A stretch of 64,000 nt of DNA from Arctopsyche grandis (GCF_051622035.1 NC_135355.1:36437986-36501985), one strand, 5' to 3'; counted from the first letter of the stretch, positions 46,853 to 57,685 are shown. Translations and numbers: made by a program. The notes: generated by a model not told the origin, from the letters alone.

Positions 46853-47251
46853 CTATTCGCAAGTTTCTTCATCGTCATCATTACCATCATCTTCTCTATC
46901 GGTTAATTTTCCGATTGATAGCGTCGTTTTGTCTTTAGTATAGCCAAATTCTGCCAAGTAATTTTCTAAAGAGAAGAGTTGATTTGTTAACTCTTCGATG
47001 TTGTTGCTATACTTGGTGTATTCGTTTGTAATTTCATTTCTAAAGTTTAAATTTTCTTGAGTCATTTCAATAACGTGTGAGTTTATGTCTTTCAATTCCG
47101 AAATGAGATTTTTTAAAGTATTTATTGATGATTCTGAAGCTTCCGTTTCGACAATAGAAAACATGGACTTCAACTTAAATTCCAGTGTCTTCTCTAAAGT
47201 TTGGATGTCTTTTTCTAAATGAGATGCATGTGTCTTCAATCGCGCAAACAT
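46853..47251 (-). CDS. Small coiled-coil protein, function unknown (132 aa)
   Basis: A complete minus-strand frame of 132 codons starts MFARLKTHASHLEKDIQTLE and ends with an acidic tail (EDDGNDDDEETCE). Residues about 5-30 and 50-105 show heptad-like spacing of L/I/M with many E, K, N, typical of coiled coils; there is no signal peptide or membrane segment. Reading density and the absence of low-complexity AT codons make it look like a real exon. Eight bases upstream of the ATG on this strand is a pyrimidine-A-G (TATTTAG), so an upstream exon is likely. An AATAAA lies 127 bp past the stop at 46721-46726. The size recalls small subunits of kinetochore or organelle-biogenesis complexes, but I do not recognise a family. 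Confidence 0.65.
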   Translation of the reverse strand: MFARLKTHASHLEKDIQTLEKTLEFKLKSMFSIVETEASESSINTLKNLISELKDINSHVIEMTQENLNFRNEITNEYTKYSNNIEELTNQLFSLENYLAEFGYTKDKTTLSIGKLTDREDDGNDDDEETCE

Positions 47252-48639
47252 GTTGACTGCTAAATAGTATAATTAAATTTAGTTGCATACAATTGTTACA
47301 GAAAATATAGGAATATATAAATGGATTATTTACGTGTAATCAATTTCTCAGAGTAAAAACGATGTATAAATGAATACTTCAGTTTTTATTCTCAGAACAA
47401 ATCAACGGCAGGTCTAACGTCAAACTTTTGAATGAATACAATAGCAGCTTGAATTACGACCAACACTTAGATAAAATATGCGATTTCGGAAAAACACTGC
47501 AGTATCTTTATTTAGTAATTCAATTCATAATAATCAGAAGAGATGTCAACTGGAGGAAGCAATAATTTCAATTTAAAAAAATAAAAAATATCAATTATTA
47601 TGAGTTTTCAACAGTAAAAATACAGAGTGCTATGGAGTTTAGTGCAAAGCCTCAAAGAGTTGATAACTCATATCATTTAGAAAATTTTGAGCCACACATA
47701 CCTCAGTACAAAGTCTTATGTTTTTTTTTTATTTCATTTTTAAAGATGTTTAGTAGAAACACCAAAATCTCACAGTTAATTTGCAAGTACTGCCAAAGAT
47801 AAAAGTGGGATGTAAGTCAATTATTATTTTTTTGTTTTTCTAATGTTTATTCAGTCAAATAAAAACAAATCAACCATCTGTGTCAACAGAAAAAAAATTA
47901 GAGGCACAGTAAGTTTTTAAATATTGGCCAAGTAGAAAAAACTGATTTTTTTTTCAATTAAAAAAATAACGAATTTTTTTTAAGAGGTAAAACCTTTTTA
48001 AACAAATAGTGACCAAACGTCACATAATTGAGTTGTTCGTTCTGCATTGAACATGTAACCTTTTCAATATGTTTGCAGGAACCAGAGAAATGTTATAATA
48101 ACATTTCTATGGCAGGAACATGAAGTTGTTGGTTCTTCTTACTTATGTATAGATGGCGACAAACGGATTATTTCGCACATTGCGATCGCGCACATAACAA
48201 TCGTCGACACGAAAATCACGAATACGGCATGCCGCTATAAATAATTATATTCTCGTTTTATTTTTTCTCGTGCGTTAATTGTTTCATACTGACTCCAATT
48301 TGCGCAGCTCAGTATAAAATCAGCTAATCAGAAAACCATAAAAATCTTTTCAAAACATGAAATAAGAGATGAAACTTAAAATTACCACTACGAAAGTGAG
48401 GCAAAGGACTAAAGCATGCAGAATAAATGGGCATTTGAACATAAACAATAAATAATTTTAACAATTTTTTTTGACTTTAGAAGTTAAAATTAAAGTCGCT
48501 TGTGAATGGCGACCTTTGTTCGGTGCGTTCCCTCAATTTGATTTTTATACCCTAATTCTGATGATTGGCAAGCTATCTGCACGAGTGATATCTTAAAAGA
48601 AAGGATAACAAGCAGGCATGTTTTTAAGGTAATTGGATT
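47252..48639. other. Intergenic between divergent genes
   Basis: Lies between the minus-strand coiled-coil gene and plus-strand PEX16. It should contain both promoters. A degenerate copy of the ATACTAACGATA-family end (ACATTGCGATCGCGCACATA) lies near 48175-48240. No TATA element can be called with confidence. Confidence 0.4.
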
Positions 48640-48836
48640 ATTAGTCACATTGCGATCGCCCAAAAGACAATTTTTGCCATGAAAATCGCGAATACGGAAT
48701 ATTTGGCACTAGAGTTCTCGTTAGTATGATAGCTATCGTTAGTATGATCGGCTGCCAGATGTTCCGTTATAGAGAATTTAGTGACTTTTGGGTGAACGCT
48801 TTGTGACCAATAATCACCGAACCGTTTTTAAGGCAA
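48640..48836 (-). repeat. ATACTAACGATA-family MITE, copy 2
   Basis: Minus reading: ACGGTTCGGTGATTATTGGT at one end (48836) and CGCAATGTGACTAATAATCC at the other, with ATCATACTAACGA repeats and GCCAAATATTCCGTATTCGC inside. Its terminus equals that of the 324-bp foldback at 33879-34202, tying the two together. Confidence 0.65.
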
Positions 48837-49243
48837 AAAAAAAATCAAAAAATATATGGAATATATGTTTTGATGAGTTAGCATTCAAAAACGTTATTAT
48901 AAGGCAATTACATAAAATACAAAATTAACATAGAGTTTTGACAATTTGCGTTTGAATGTATGCATGGAAATAGTGTGTGGTGTTATGGCCGCGATAAGTC
49001 AAACTCCAAATGTCCGGTTTCGCTGACGTCTAGTTTTATTCGACTCATTTTAGGTAATGTTTACATAGAAATCTCATTGTATTTGCAAATGTTGTTCATT
49101 TAATCTGCTTATTAAACTATATGCTAAATTCACAAACCTTACAAAAATCATTTCATGGAAAAAAAAAAAAATTTAAGACGGCATATACAAGTGCATACAG
49201 TTATTCAATTAATATTTTCTCAGTATAATTAACAATCATAACG

Positions 49244-49266
49244 ATTTTTTTATTCTTTCATTACAG
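49244..49266 (+). other. Splice acceptor in PEX16 5' UTR
   Basis: TTTTTTTATTCTTTCATTACAG, a strong polypyrimidine tract plus CAG, ends 20 bases before the ATG at 49287. It implies a non-coding first exon upstream, whose donor I cannot place. Confidence 0.6.
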
Positions 49267-49286
49267 TTGTATAAATAACTCTTAAA

Positions 49287-50285
49287 ATGGCGTCTATCAA
49301 ACTGATAAAAGATACGTTTGACGTGTACAAGAAATGGGTGATGAACAATCCGACTCGTGCCACCGAAATGGAAACCCTTGCGAAATGGCTATCATACATA
49401 GTCGCCGGAAAAGTCAACAAATCACCAATATTTTCAGAGTTGATTTACTCCCTGTCGAACCTATTCACGTTTTACAACGACATGCTGATACGGCAGGTTC
49501 ACGACGACGCCAACGACTCCAAATCGACGACCAAACACAGATTGAAACTATGCTTAACAATCATACATTATTGCGAAGTATTCGTCGAAATCATGGCGAG
49601 AAACAAATGGGGCAATAGAGGAAAGTGGAACTCGGTCACCGCCATACAGATTGTACGATGCGTGCTGAATTTGATTTTGATACATCGATATGAGGAAGTT
49701 CCCCTCCAACAGCCGCCCATTCCGATTTTGCAAAGGAGTAAATTCGCCGAAGATGTACCGTCGCAGGAGTTCAATCAAGAAGGATTCGTTCTGAAGAGGA
49801 GCGGGCGCGTCATCCGGAGAGTCGAAACGGCTCTTCCGGTACCTCTGAGAGACTGGAAACCGATTAACGTCACGATTCAAAAAGAAACACACGTTGAACA
49901 TGAAAGTGAGGATAGGAAACGATTCGCTGAAACGTTGCACGCCATTAAACCGTTGGCTCACTTGGGAAGCATTGCTTACTTTGGCTCCGAAACGTGGAAA
50001 CAGTGGCTGATCTATCTGTTCTTCGACATGTATAGTTTGCACTTGTATAAGAAAGAAATGAACAGTTTGAGTTACGACCAACGTTTAGAAATAAATCGTA
50101 GGAAATTAAGCTTAGTGTTGTACATTTTAAGAACACCCATGTATCAAAAGCACACGTCTCCGGTTATTCATAAGATATTGAACGGCATGGCGAGTAAAAT
50201 TCCACTGTGTGGACTTATTTGCAAGCCGATTTTGCAACATCTTCCCGGTTGGCAGGACACATATTTTTATATGTGGCCGTATTGA
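49287..50285 (+). CDS. Pex16: Peroxisomal membrane protein PEX16
   Basis: A single 332-codon exon encodes a peroxin-16 protein of the usual length (human about 336). PEX16 is an integral peroxisomal membrane protein that, with PEX3 and PEX19, inserts peroxisomal membrane proteins and supports de novo peroxisome formation from the ER. Landmarks seen: N-terminal helix (residues 1-40), conserved ELIYSLSNLFTFYNDMLI (51-68), hydrophobic stretches at about 87-103 and 118-133, a variable basic linker (150-215), a hydrophobic segment at about 225-254 (GSIAYFGSETWKQWLIYLFF), and the family-typical C-terminus with LVLYILRTPMY (277-287), PLCGLICKPILQHLP (306-320) and YFYMWPY (326-332). No frameshift is present. 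The base composition is markedly less AT-rich than its surroundings. The start is the first ATG after a splice-acceptor-like CAG. The whole coding region lacks introns. Confidence 0.95.
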   Translation: MASIKLIKDTFDVYKKWVMNNPTRATEMETLAKWLSYIVAGKVNKSPIFSELIYSLSNLFTFYNDMLIRQVHDDANDSKSTTKHRLKLCLTIIHYCEVFVEIMARNKWGNRGKWNSVTAIQIVRCVLNLILIHRYEEVPLQQPPIPILQRSKFAEDVPSQEFNQEGFVLKRSGRVIRRVETALPVPLRDWKPINVTIQKETHVEHESEDRKRFAETLHAIKPLAHLGSIAYFGSETWKQWLIYLFFDMYSLHLYKKEMNSLSYDQRLEINRRKLSLVLYILRTPMYQKHTSPVIHKILNGMASKIPLCGLICKPILQHLPGWQDTYFYMWPY

Positions 50286-50671
50286 ATGTGTGATATTGCT
50301 TTTTTTTTTAAATTTAATTTAGGTCTAGTATTAGTTAATGTTGAAGAAAATGAACTTAAAGTTGAATGTAATCATACTTTATATAAAATGTTATATTGAA
50401 ATATTGTCGTCAGCTTATTTTTTTAATGTTTGAACGTCACAAATTACATCAACTTACATGTTGTTTTTATTTATAATCGTATTATTTTTTCAAATACGTA
50501 AATATGTATGTATATAGAGCTAGGGGTTTTTGGCATTTGGATTTATTTTTTATTAAAAATATGTTCCTTTTTATTTTTTTAATACAATTTTTATATTTTG
50601 TACACTTTATTTTATTAAATACTTTATAATCTGAAGTAAATATAAAATTTCTTAACCACTCTATTTTTTAT
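50286..50671. other. PEX16 3' flank
   Basis: AT-rich 3' UTR and intergenic sequence. An ATTAAA at 50552-50557 could serve as a poly(A) signal; no canonical AATAAA lies close to the stop. Confidence 0.35.
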
Positions 50672-50802
50672 TATACATATAATATTGCTATTCTGTGTGT
50701 CTGTCTGTCTGTCTGATTGTGTATCTGAGATAACGCTCGATTAGACATAAATATGTACGTCACAGTTAAACCACTGCGAACAAAACGTACGAATATAATA
50801 AC

Positions 50803-50948
50803 TAAGGATAGGCGCTCGAGTGCTATTTCCCAGGAAAGAGGGGTGCCTATTGTCAATTTATATTGTCCTACAAAGCTAGAGAGTAAGAAAAAGGATGACA
50901 ATAAGCAACCCCTCTTTCTTGGGAAACAGAACCCAAGCACATATCTTA
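50803..50948. mobile_element. GGATAGGCGCTCGAG MITE nested in the Helitron
   Basis: Starts TAAGGATAGGCGCTCGAGTG and ends CAAGCACATATCTTA, with imperfect inverted ends of about 45 bp (GGAAAGAGGGGTGCCTATTG versus CAACCCCTCTTTCTTGGGAA). Same family as 1431-1616. Confidence 0.65.
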
Positions 50949-51254
50949 AAAATAACAAAAGAAAACTTCTATGTATAGATACTGTTTGCTACGAATGTTT
51001 CCTCGAGTCAAATAAACGGTGCTAAGTCTCTTGAGCATTTACCGCCATCTATTGAAAATTTATTTAATTAATTAATTAATTTTTCTATTGGTGTTTTATA
51101 TTGTTTATATGTACATACATAGGTAGGTAGTTTTTACCATTTTTTTTCATATTTAACAATTAAATATAAATATATTTATAAGGTATTTGAAAAAAAATCG
51201 ACCGCGTGTGGATCGAACACAGGACTGACACAATTCTTTTAATTTTTTTTTATT

Positions 51255-51692
51255 GGTTGTGGCTATTTGCAGGTACTATATCTGCGACAGGTGCAAAGCC
51301 TTCTGCGCATGCGCGCGAACTGTCACTGTCAGCGTGTTTACTGTTAAAATTTTGATTTAAACCTCTTAAAATTTAGTTCGAACTCGTAAAGTGACGTAGA
51401 GTCAAAAATATAATCCAAATTAGTTAATATTATTAGTTGTCAGGAAATTATTATCATATACAACGTATAATACCTACATACGGGTACAAGCCGCGAACTT
51501 ACTATGATATAAATGATATAAATCTATTATAATAACGTGCGAAATTTATTTGCCTCATGTATAATGAACGATTGATTAAACAAGTCTAGCATACATTAAA
51601 TGTAAGAAATTATAATCGGATTATAAATTCACGCACATGCGCAGAAGGCTTTGCGCCTGTCGCAGATATAGTACCTGCAAATAGCCACAACC
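51255..51692. mobile_element. Mutator-like MITE with 9-bp target duplication
   Basis: Ends GGTTGTGGCTATTTGCAGGT and ACCTGCAAATAGCCACAACC open into terminal inverted repeats of about 60 bp that also contain ATATCTGCGACAGG and AAGCCTTCTGCGCATG. It is flanked by a perfect 9-bp duplication TTTTTTATT (51246-51254 and 51693-51701). Removing it restores the H2 Helitron sequence. Long inverted ends with a 9-bp duplication fit Mutator-like elements. No transposase; 438 bp. Confidence 0.8.
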
Positions 51693-51811
51693 TTTTTTAT
51701 TTAATAACTTAATATGCCAACACCCATGCGATGATATTTCATTGGGTACAACACTAGTTTTTAATAATGGCAATACATTTAAATGTATATAAAATACATT
51801 TATGGATGAGT

Positions 51812-54800
51812 TTATGTTTTAGGGCTCCTTAATTTTAATCCGACCCAAAACCCTCCTTCAAGTTGCATGTTGAAATTTTTCTTATTTAATTTGGGGGACT
51901 TTGGCGTTTTTCCAGTCACGACAAAATTGAATTTTGCGAGGAGATAAAATGCTATAGATTTGATTTCCATGAGTGCGAATCTTGAACCTGAAATCATATT
52001 CAATATTATGCTAATAGTATATATTTTTTGATTTTAAGTAATACATACAACAAAAACACATTAATTACATAAACAGATATTTTGATTATTGAATAAGTTA
52101 CATACATACATATGTGTATTTACAATTGTTAATATATATATTATAAAATAATATTTGTCCCCGTCTACCGTTGTACACCGAAGAGTTACATAAATGTACT
52201 TACCGATACAATTCCTTGGTCCGATTCCAAATGGTATGTATGTGAAAGATTTTATATTGGATTTATTTTCGTCTGCGAACCTTTCTGGATCGAAAACCTC
52301 TGGATTCTTATAATGTTGTGGATCATTGTGAATTGCATATACTGGTATCCATAACCCGTCACCGACATTCAACTGAAATATTTTATTCAAATAGTACCTT
52401 CATATATGTTACAGTTGAAGTGTATTTTCAGTTGTAATATATTCCAACTGGTGAGGTCATTCATATTCGAATATAATTCAACTAGTAAAGTATATCTCTA
52501 CAAGCGCAAATACACTTTCAACAATGTACGCCGATTGTATAATATAATAGTTGAGTTTTGACAGCTCTCATATTCTTACGAATGCTTTAGAATTCAATAA
52601 TGCGCTAATATTTGCTAGGTATTACGAATAAAGGTAATGATTACCGTATTACGATAACTTAAAGAATGTGTTCAAAACAAAAATGTGATTTTCCAACTCA
52701 ATTTACTAGTCGAGTAACGTTTTCACAGAAACCTAGTCTCTCCATCTAACCTGGTACCAACTTATAGTTGAACTGTATTTTCAGTTGTAATATATATTTT
52801 GGCTAGTTGTATTGTAATTCGACATATGAATCAACTTATGTGGGTTGGACGGAATATATATTCCAACTAGTCAAAATATATTACAACTGAAAATACACTT
52901 CAACTATAACGGAAGTTGGTACCAGGTTAGATGGAATATATTCTAACTAGTCAGTGCCAGCCGTAACACCCAATGGCGCCCTCCGGGGAATTTTTCTAAG
53001 CACCCTTAGAAAAAAATTTCGCCTTTGGCGCTCTAATTTTCACTCAATATTTATTTATTTATTTATTTAACGTTTTTTGACCATTATGGCATTACAGGAA
53101 GAACCTAATGCGCCACAATGGCCTACATAATTAAATAATAAAATAAAAATAAAATAAGAGAGGGAGAAAACAAAAAATAAAATAAAAAATAAGTGATACA
53201 ACAAAAAGCAAAAGCAAAAAATTAAACAAAAGGAAAAGTAAAAAAAAAATAGTACAGTATTTAACACAATCATAAAAACTTTATAGTAATTAAAATTTAA
53301 AATAAGAAAAAATACAAATAAGGGAATGTCTTGCACCTGCAGCCTGTTCTGATAAATAAGAACAAGCTACAAATACAAAACATCCCTGCGAGGCCCAAAT
53401 GGAAGAGAGTAGATTAAGATTCCTCTCATACATCTCATTCAAATTAAGAAAGTAATGATGAGCGCAGGTTACCAGATAAATATGTTAAAATAATATCCGA
53501 TATTCTACTCTCACCGAGGTGGAAAATATCGCATTCAGGGACGGCAGCAACGATTTCATTTAGAAGTCGAATAGCTCTTGGTATAGGAGCCATTCGAAAA
53601 AGAACTGTGCGAGCAGGAGGTACAACCATCAAATGCTGATATCTACCACGCACATAATTATTAGGTACATAAAGTCCCAACTGTTCCAGCAACAACGGGC
53701 ATGACGTATTACCACGCAGTAGCTGGAGAACGAAACGAAGTAACGAGAAGTTTCTCTAAAATTTAAAGCGCCTTTGGCGCATCGAAAAACACCCTAATTT
53801 ATTTGGCCCAGTCCCCCCTAAAACCGGCACTGCAACTAGTCACAATATATTACAATTGAAAGATATACTAAATCCGTAACATATGTATATATTGGTATTG
53901 TTCTTGTCTATATTCTATTAAACAGATCATACCTGCACTGGTTTTGAACTGGTTGATGCAGGTGGCAATATATATGGCTTCACGCATCGTCTATCAGTCA
54001 ACGAACCTGGTGGCCATTTTCTTAAAGTTTCTGTTAATCAATTGTTGTATTTTCTTTCAATAAAATGAAGTTATATATAATTATTATGTATTTTTATTTA
54101 AAATATATAACCGACCGGAAATCACCATGTCTAAATACTTCATATGTATCAAATCGTCATAGCAAAGTTTGCCATTATTTTCTTTATACACCGCATCTAT
54201 CTCTTGTTGAAGCTGCGACTGTACGTTTGGATTGATTGCTAGTTCATAGATTAAAAAGCTAAGTGCAGTGGAAGAGGTATCAAAGCCGGCAATGAAAAAC
54301 AGTATGACTTGTGCTATTATATCATCATCGCTCCATTCTTTAGTAATGAAAGTTATAATAATAATTTGTTTCACTAATTTTATTCATATGTACTTTATTT
54401 TGTATCAAACCTTTTTTAACTGTTTGCTTTCCTAAATTTGACTCTTCGACTGTAGCAAATCCAGCATCGATTTTTTCAGTCGTTGCTTCATGGCTTAAAA
54501 CTCCCTTCCTGGCTTCCATTAACAAATGTATCATGTCTTGTCGCACGATCTTGTGTTCTTCTCGGTGGTTAATTTGGTTTGATACCAAGTTTCTGAAGAA
54601 GTTTGACAACTTGTCTCCCAGTAATGTTATTCCCATTGCCTAAATTGAAAATATTATATATATTAAATATAAAAATATGTATATACAAAGCTCCATCCCA
54701 TTACCTTTGTAAGTTTAGGTGCGGTCGTGGATAATAGCATTTTTACTAAACGAAGAATTGTAAATGTTGTAGCTTCTTTCCCCATTAAATAAAATTCATT

Positions 54801-55645
54801 TTTTTGATGTTTTAACGAATTAACTTTGACTCCAAACGCAGCTGATGCTATTACATCATTCGTATATCTTGCAAATGCATCTTTCATTTCAACATTCACA
54901 ACTTTGTCTAAATAATCAAAGGTGACACATAACCTACTTTATATTATTCTTATTAATGCAAAATAAACAAAACTTACCTTTATTGTCAGAATCGTTAACC
55001 TTATTTAAGTAATAATTCGTCATCTGGTCGCCGATTTCAGATACAAGTAAAAACATATTTCTCATTTTTGATCCAGTGAAGGCCGGACTGAGCGTCGATC
55101 TCATATCTCGCCACTTCTTACCTGAATTTTACAATGCATATTTTAAATGTTAATACACCTATGCATTGCGCAATAATTTAATGATGTAAAAAAAACATAT
55201 TGACCTGAAAGAAAGAAGAGATTCTTGCCCAATAAAGGGTCTGCTATTTCATCTACAACTGGTTGATGGTCTTGAAAGTAGTCGAAATCTTTGATTGCTA
55301 TTTGCCGTAATATGTCTATATCTTTGATTATATAAGCTGGTTTATGAAATTGATAGAATCCTATATATCTACAATCCGGTAAATTCAAAGTGATAACATA
55401 GAAAAATATACATATAATGAATATCAAAAATTTTACTTGTGATCGGGGAAAGATAAGTATGCATTTTTGATGGTTTCGTTAAAATTTTCTTTCTTTCGAA
55501 CTACATTCCACATGCTTCCAATAAAAGGGTATATTGGTAAAGTTTTAACACCATTTTTTGAAAAAAATGTAGTTGATCTTTTTATGTATATCCACATAAG
55601 TGTCACTAAACATATAAACAATGTAACAATGTCCCAAGATGCCAT
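51812..55645 (-). CDS. Cytochrome P450, CYP9-like, complete, nine exons
   Basis: Minus strand, exons 55645-55437, 55368-55205, 55121-54978, 54907-54705, 54639-54411, 54337-54116, 54030-53933, 52372-52204 and 51987-51812. All junctions are GT/AG and the phases agree, giving 1614 coding bases (537 residues). A membrane anchor (about residues 6-20) targets it to the ER. Motifs: helix C WRDMR (128-132), helix I AGFDT (333-337), helix K ETLR (391-394), PERF (452-455) and the haem loop FGIGPRNCIG (471-480; Cys478 is the haem ligand). Segments such as DFDYFQDHQ and MRSTLSPAFTGSKMR are CYP9-type (clan 3). These enzymes oxidise xenobiotics or pheromone/lipid substrates with NADPH-P450 reductase; the substrate here is unknown. 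Introns are 66-85 bp, or 216 bp for the last, except intron 7 (about 1.56 kb), which is swollen by transposons. Confidence 0.92.
52741..52940. repeat. Foldback repeat in CYP9 intron 7
   Basis: CCATCTAACCTGGTACCAAC (about 52741) pairs with GTTGGTACCAGGTTAGATGG (about 52916-52936), and TTTTCAGTTGTAATATAT with ATATATTACAACTGAAAA, giving arms of about 70 bp. A third partial copy of the CAGTTGAAGTGTATTTTCAG unit lies near 52414-52440. Confidence 0.7.
52952..53832. mobile_element. hAT-type MITE, copy 2, split by a LINE, in CYP9 intron 7
   Basis: Starts CAGTGCCAGCCGTAACACC and ends CCTAAAACCGGCACTG. The flanks TAACTAGT (52944-52951) and CAACTAGT (53833-53840) are an 8-bp duplication with one difference. 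Its two halves match the 204-bp copy at 5003-5206; the extra length is a LINE fragment at about 53041-53755. Confidence 0.8.
53041..53755 (-). pseudogene. 5'-truncated LINE inserted in the hAT MITE
   Basis: On the minus strand an open stretch (53695-53444) encodes LLEQLGLYVPNNYVRGRYQH and PPARTVLFRMAPIPRAIRLL-type sequence, like the C-terminal tail of Jockey/CR1-like ORF2 proteins ('R...F..P..RT.....P..R....N'). Downstream come a 3' UTR and a (TAAA)n end at 53041-53062, which marks the minus orientation. No RT catalytic motif is left. Confidence 0.65.
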
Positions 55646-56494
55646 TCTCTAAAATCATAAATCATAAATTATTTAAATGTTTTAGAATAGAACTTATCAA
55701 ATAATAAGTTCCTCAGTATGCTAATAAAATAAATTAATTGAAATAAATTAGAATATTCTGTACATAGGATATATTCATTTAAATTTTTATATTTTTTAGT
55801 CTTTAAACAGGGTGTTTTATTCTAAATTATTTATAAATTAGAATCAATACAATAAAATTTAAAGTTATGAAATACGAATTTTTTGTTGCAACGCATTGTA
55901 ATTATTAAGAAAGACATACACGTAAAGATTTACTATCAGAAAAGTCTCTATGAGTGTGAATTTCGTAGTGGTTTCTCAGAGACCAGTAATTTGTGAAAAT
56001 GAGCTACGAATTTTTGTCAAATTACTGGTACTTACGAAAAGTAACATAAGTTTATATCTTAAATATAGATGTAAGACAAATGGTGAGAGACAAATCTATC
56101 AGTGTATGGGGCACTTTCACTCGTAAGTGAAAGTAAATTCATATAAATGTGGAACGAATTTTAACCGATTTCATAAAACGCTCTTTTTTTATAAATTCAT
56201 TTGTATTAAACTTTTAAAGAAATTCAAAACCATAATGTAAAATGAAAGCTATGCACTTACTTTATTAATTTGAATCAATACGACGTCTTGATCGAAGGTA
56301 TGTGAGTATTTTTCACTCCGTTGGTCTGTTGCGAACAGCTTATGCACAAATACTAGATTATGACACAAGATTGAATAACATCCTCTCTGTTACAAAATAT
56401 TTGTTGCGGAAGGGGAAATTATAAATTCAAAAATTAACTGTGGAAACTTTACTTAAATTGAGGTGACCAAAAAAATTCAATTTCAATGTTTATA
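55646..56494. other. CYP9 5' flank
   Basis: Upstream region of the complete CYP9 gene. On the minus strand GATTTTAG lies 3 bases before the ATG, so a 5' UTR intron is possible. No defined core promoter element is visible. Confidence 0.35.
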
Positions 56495-56800
56495 AACAGG
56501 CCCGCCCCAAGCAAGTCGCTAACTATAAGTACTCCTGCAAACCTGACGATGCCACCTTCAAATATAAGATTCCTCACAAGACTGGTTAAATTGTATTTAG
56601 TGATCAGCAACGATTTTAAAATTTCAATACATACATATTCAATTGCGTTTTATCACTGGACCACGTATTGGTTGTCCAAGAAAAAACTCGTTTGGCAGGT
56701 AAATTTGTTCTTGGTAAACCGAGACAATATTCGACAAGTATTTTTGCAAATATTTTTGTAGGAGATATAATTTTCGCTGAAGGCTTTGAATACTTCAATA
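56495..56800 (-). pseudogene. hAT transposase C-terminal relic
   Basis: Minus-strand frames encode CLGLPRTNLPAKRVFSWTTN followed by WSSDKTQLNMYVLK and, after a frameshift, LKSLLITKYNLTS. These resemble the hAT dimerisation domain ('LPATSAPVERVFS..G.L....R..L....V..L...K.N'). The reading frame is broken and the catalytic core is absent. It is unlikely to be related to the hAT MITEs, whose ends are not next to it. Confidence 0.6.
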
Positions 56801-57359
56801 CATCTAATAGATATAAAAAGTGTATTGGTACTAATTCAACTAACTAACCAGTGAATATACCAAAAAAATCAGTACAAATGGTCACCTTAGTTAAATAATC
56901 AATAAAATTTCATTGGGGTCAACCAGCTAAGAAATTAATGTAAGTACATATCAACGTTTGGTGCACAGATACTGAATGGGTATACAGGTAGTCCTCGACT
57001 TACGACGGTTCGACTTACGACGGTTCGCACTTACGACCGAAAAAAAAAATATTTTTTATTAATTAATTATTTTTCAAAAATTGATTGATAAATATCAAGC
57101 GGATGTGAGTTATGAAAACGGGGAATTCTCTTTCGGAAGAAATGATACATCGCAGTACTTTTAAAAATTAAGTTATTACTCATTCCTTTGGGATTCGTCA
57201 GCAGTCGCACGACGGTAACAAACTCATACGGTCGTTACTGTTTGTTACATAACTGTTCGTTATTGTTTTAGGATGTTTATTTTCTCAATTTCGTGTTGAT
57301 CAGTGCTCAAATTTTTATTTATAAGAACATTTATAATGTGTGATAAAGAAAAGGGATAA

Positions 57360-57685
57360 TGACTGATAAAGAAACTCTTGTTAAAAAAAAGAGAAAGGCG
57401 ATAGACTTATAAATGAAACTTGAAGTGATAAAACAATATGATAGTGGTAAAAAAGTGATGGATTTGGCAAATAATTTGAAATTGTCACATTCAACGGTCT
57501 CCACTATTTTAAAAGATAAAGAAAAAATTCATAAAGCCGTTAAAGGGTCCTTGTCATTCAAATCTAAAATAATAAATAAAAAAAGACTCGAACCCATTCA
57601 ACAAATGGAAAAATTACTAGTGATTTGGATCGATGACAAGATTGAAAAGCGAATTCCATTGCGTCTCTTAAAGCTCATTATTTAA
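57360..57685 (+). pseudogene. Tigger transposase N-terminal (CENP-B/psq HTH) part
   Basis: The frame encodes KKKRKAIDL, a stop, then MKLEVIKQYDSGKKVMDLAN and LSHSTVSTILKDKEKIHKAV. This is the CENP-B/pipsqueak-type helix-turn-helix that binds the element's ends. The TAA at about 57410-57412 replaces the glutamate codon expected at that place (family pattern KAIDLEMKLEV), so a single-base nonsense change separates the first residues. The frame ends at 57685 shortly into the second HTH. Confidence 0.7.

Larger units (their letters stand above)
50672..51757 (+). mobile_element. Helitron-like H2 element carrying two nested inserts
   Basis: The 5' part (ATACATATAATATTGCTATTC, GATAACGCTCGATTAGACAT, CGTCACAGTTAAACCACTGC) and the 3' part (CAACACCCATGCGATGATAT, TTCATTGGGTACAACACTAG) match the H2 family. 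Two foreign pieces interrupt it: 50803-50948 and 51255-51692. It lies between the convergent PEX16 and CYP9 genes, ending 55 bp from the CYP9 stop codon. Confidence 0.7.

Noticed and set aside
49554-50081. 175-codon minus-strand frame opposite PEX16
   Set aside because: It is a shadow of the PEX16 coding strand; PEX16 has full-length family similarity, the shadow has none.
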